Shown: piece after piece, positions 16,408 through 16,744 of the stretch
Position numbering within the stretch: the first letter of the stretch is position 1
Layout: the number at the start of each line of letters is the position of its first letter
Origin: Rodentolepis nana
Lineage: Eukaryota > Platyhelminthes > Cestoda > Cyclophyllidea > Hymenolepididae
Length of the DNA: 16,744 nt
Direction of reading: 5' to 3'
NCBI GenBank assembly: GCA_900617975.1
Contig: UZAE01013411.1
Coordinates: 6,002 to 22,745 of the forward strand
The notes under the pieces: generated by a model
What the model saw: only the letters and a program-made list of their open reading frames with translations
What the model was told of the DNA's origin: nothing
Databases searched by the model: none
Position numbers and translations under genes: made by a program

Positions 16408-16665
16408 AAAAGGCAGTTGACATCTGACTTCAAACTACCATCACCCCACTGTATGCCATATTTCAACACTTTCACAGTACTAACCTTTACTTTTTCTCTA
16501 CCTTTGTGTCTGTCTATCTCTTTTGTATTTGTGAATCGCTCTTCTGTTCCCCACACCTCGACTTTCTGGTACTTTGATGAGCCTTCCCTCTGTGAAGCCC
16601 GAAGTTAGCTAAATGGCTAATGATAGTTATCAAAACGCCTGCCAATTGAAATAAATAAATAAATA
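16336..16665 (+). mobile_element. Short non-autonomous non-LTR element, copy 7
   Basis: 330 bp with an (AAAT)n tail. Duplications are around 16322-16333 and 16666-16677 (AGTTTTCATGAC and AGTTGTCATGAC). The ribozyme has small defects in P1 (GGGTGTA), P2 (AGTCTCTA) and P4 (ATAAGG). Confidence 0.9.
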
Positions 16666-16731
16666 AGTTGTCATGACCTGTTCCACAGTGTTCATCAAGC
16701 GCATGTCAGGTGAGTTCCAGGCATCACTAAC

Positions 16732-16744
16732 CTCTTGATGTTAG
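16732..16744 (-). CDS. Possible further micro-exon cut by window edge
   Basis: A donor-like GTTAGT (16731-16726) follows CTAACATCAAGAG. A phase 1 end here would match the phase 1 start of micro-exon 1. Only 13 nt are visible, so this is weak. Confidence 0.2.

Overview
This is a window of AT-rich animal nuclear DNA. It shows GT-AG introns, micro-exons, and a family of non-LTR retroelements with target-site duplications. I cannot fix the species. An invertebrate is likely, and a flatworm is plausible from the compact introns and micro-exons, but that is a guess.

The only host gene I can support runs on the minus strand from about 16005 (its 5' part lies beyond the right edge) down to a stop codon at 1224-1222. 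I reassembled 14 exons by hand: 15952-16005, 15835-15879, 15477-15530, 15354-15398, 14990-15046, 13989-14042 (less certain), 13799-13849, 13170-13259, 12994-13088, 11385-11561, 5803-6126, 4665-4812, 3589-3817 and 1222-1309. Every junction keeps one open frame, giving about 502 visible residues. The C-terminal part carries two PDZ domains, so the product is a multi-PDZ scaffold of the PATJ/MPDZ/INAD type. The N-terminal visible part is an acidic linker built from seven consecutive small exons of 45-57 nt, all phase 1-1. At least one pair of these is a duplicated cassette.

The introns are filled with one retroelement family, always on the plus strand, antisense to the gene. A decayed LINE lies at 7465-10590: AP endonuclease, a reverse transcriptase that has lost its core, and an RNase H with an intact catalytic set. 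Seven short elements of about 310-350 bp lie at 2338, 3026, 6623, 12409, 13460, 14416 and 16336. Each short element shares both its 5' and its 3' end with the LINE, and all seven are flanked by recognisable 12-17 bp target-site duplications.

The most notable finding is that the shared 5' end folds by eye as an HDV-like self-cleaving ribozyme, with P1, P2, P3, P1.1, P4 and a catalytic-type C. Its G-run starts at the point where the target-site duplication ends, within one G. The complement of the same segment is a near-perfect splice donor in the sense of the host gene, and the complement of the 3' end resembles an acceptor. All eight copies lie antisense to the gene, which may reflect selection against a self-cleaving RNA in host introns. 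The rest is intronic or flanking AT-rich DNA with a microsatellite, several G/C homopurine tracts just upstream of splice acceptors, and one strong intronic hairpin between two micro-exons.
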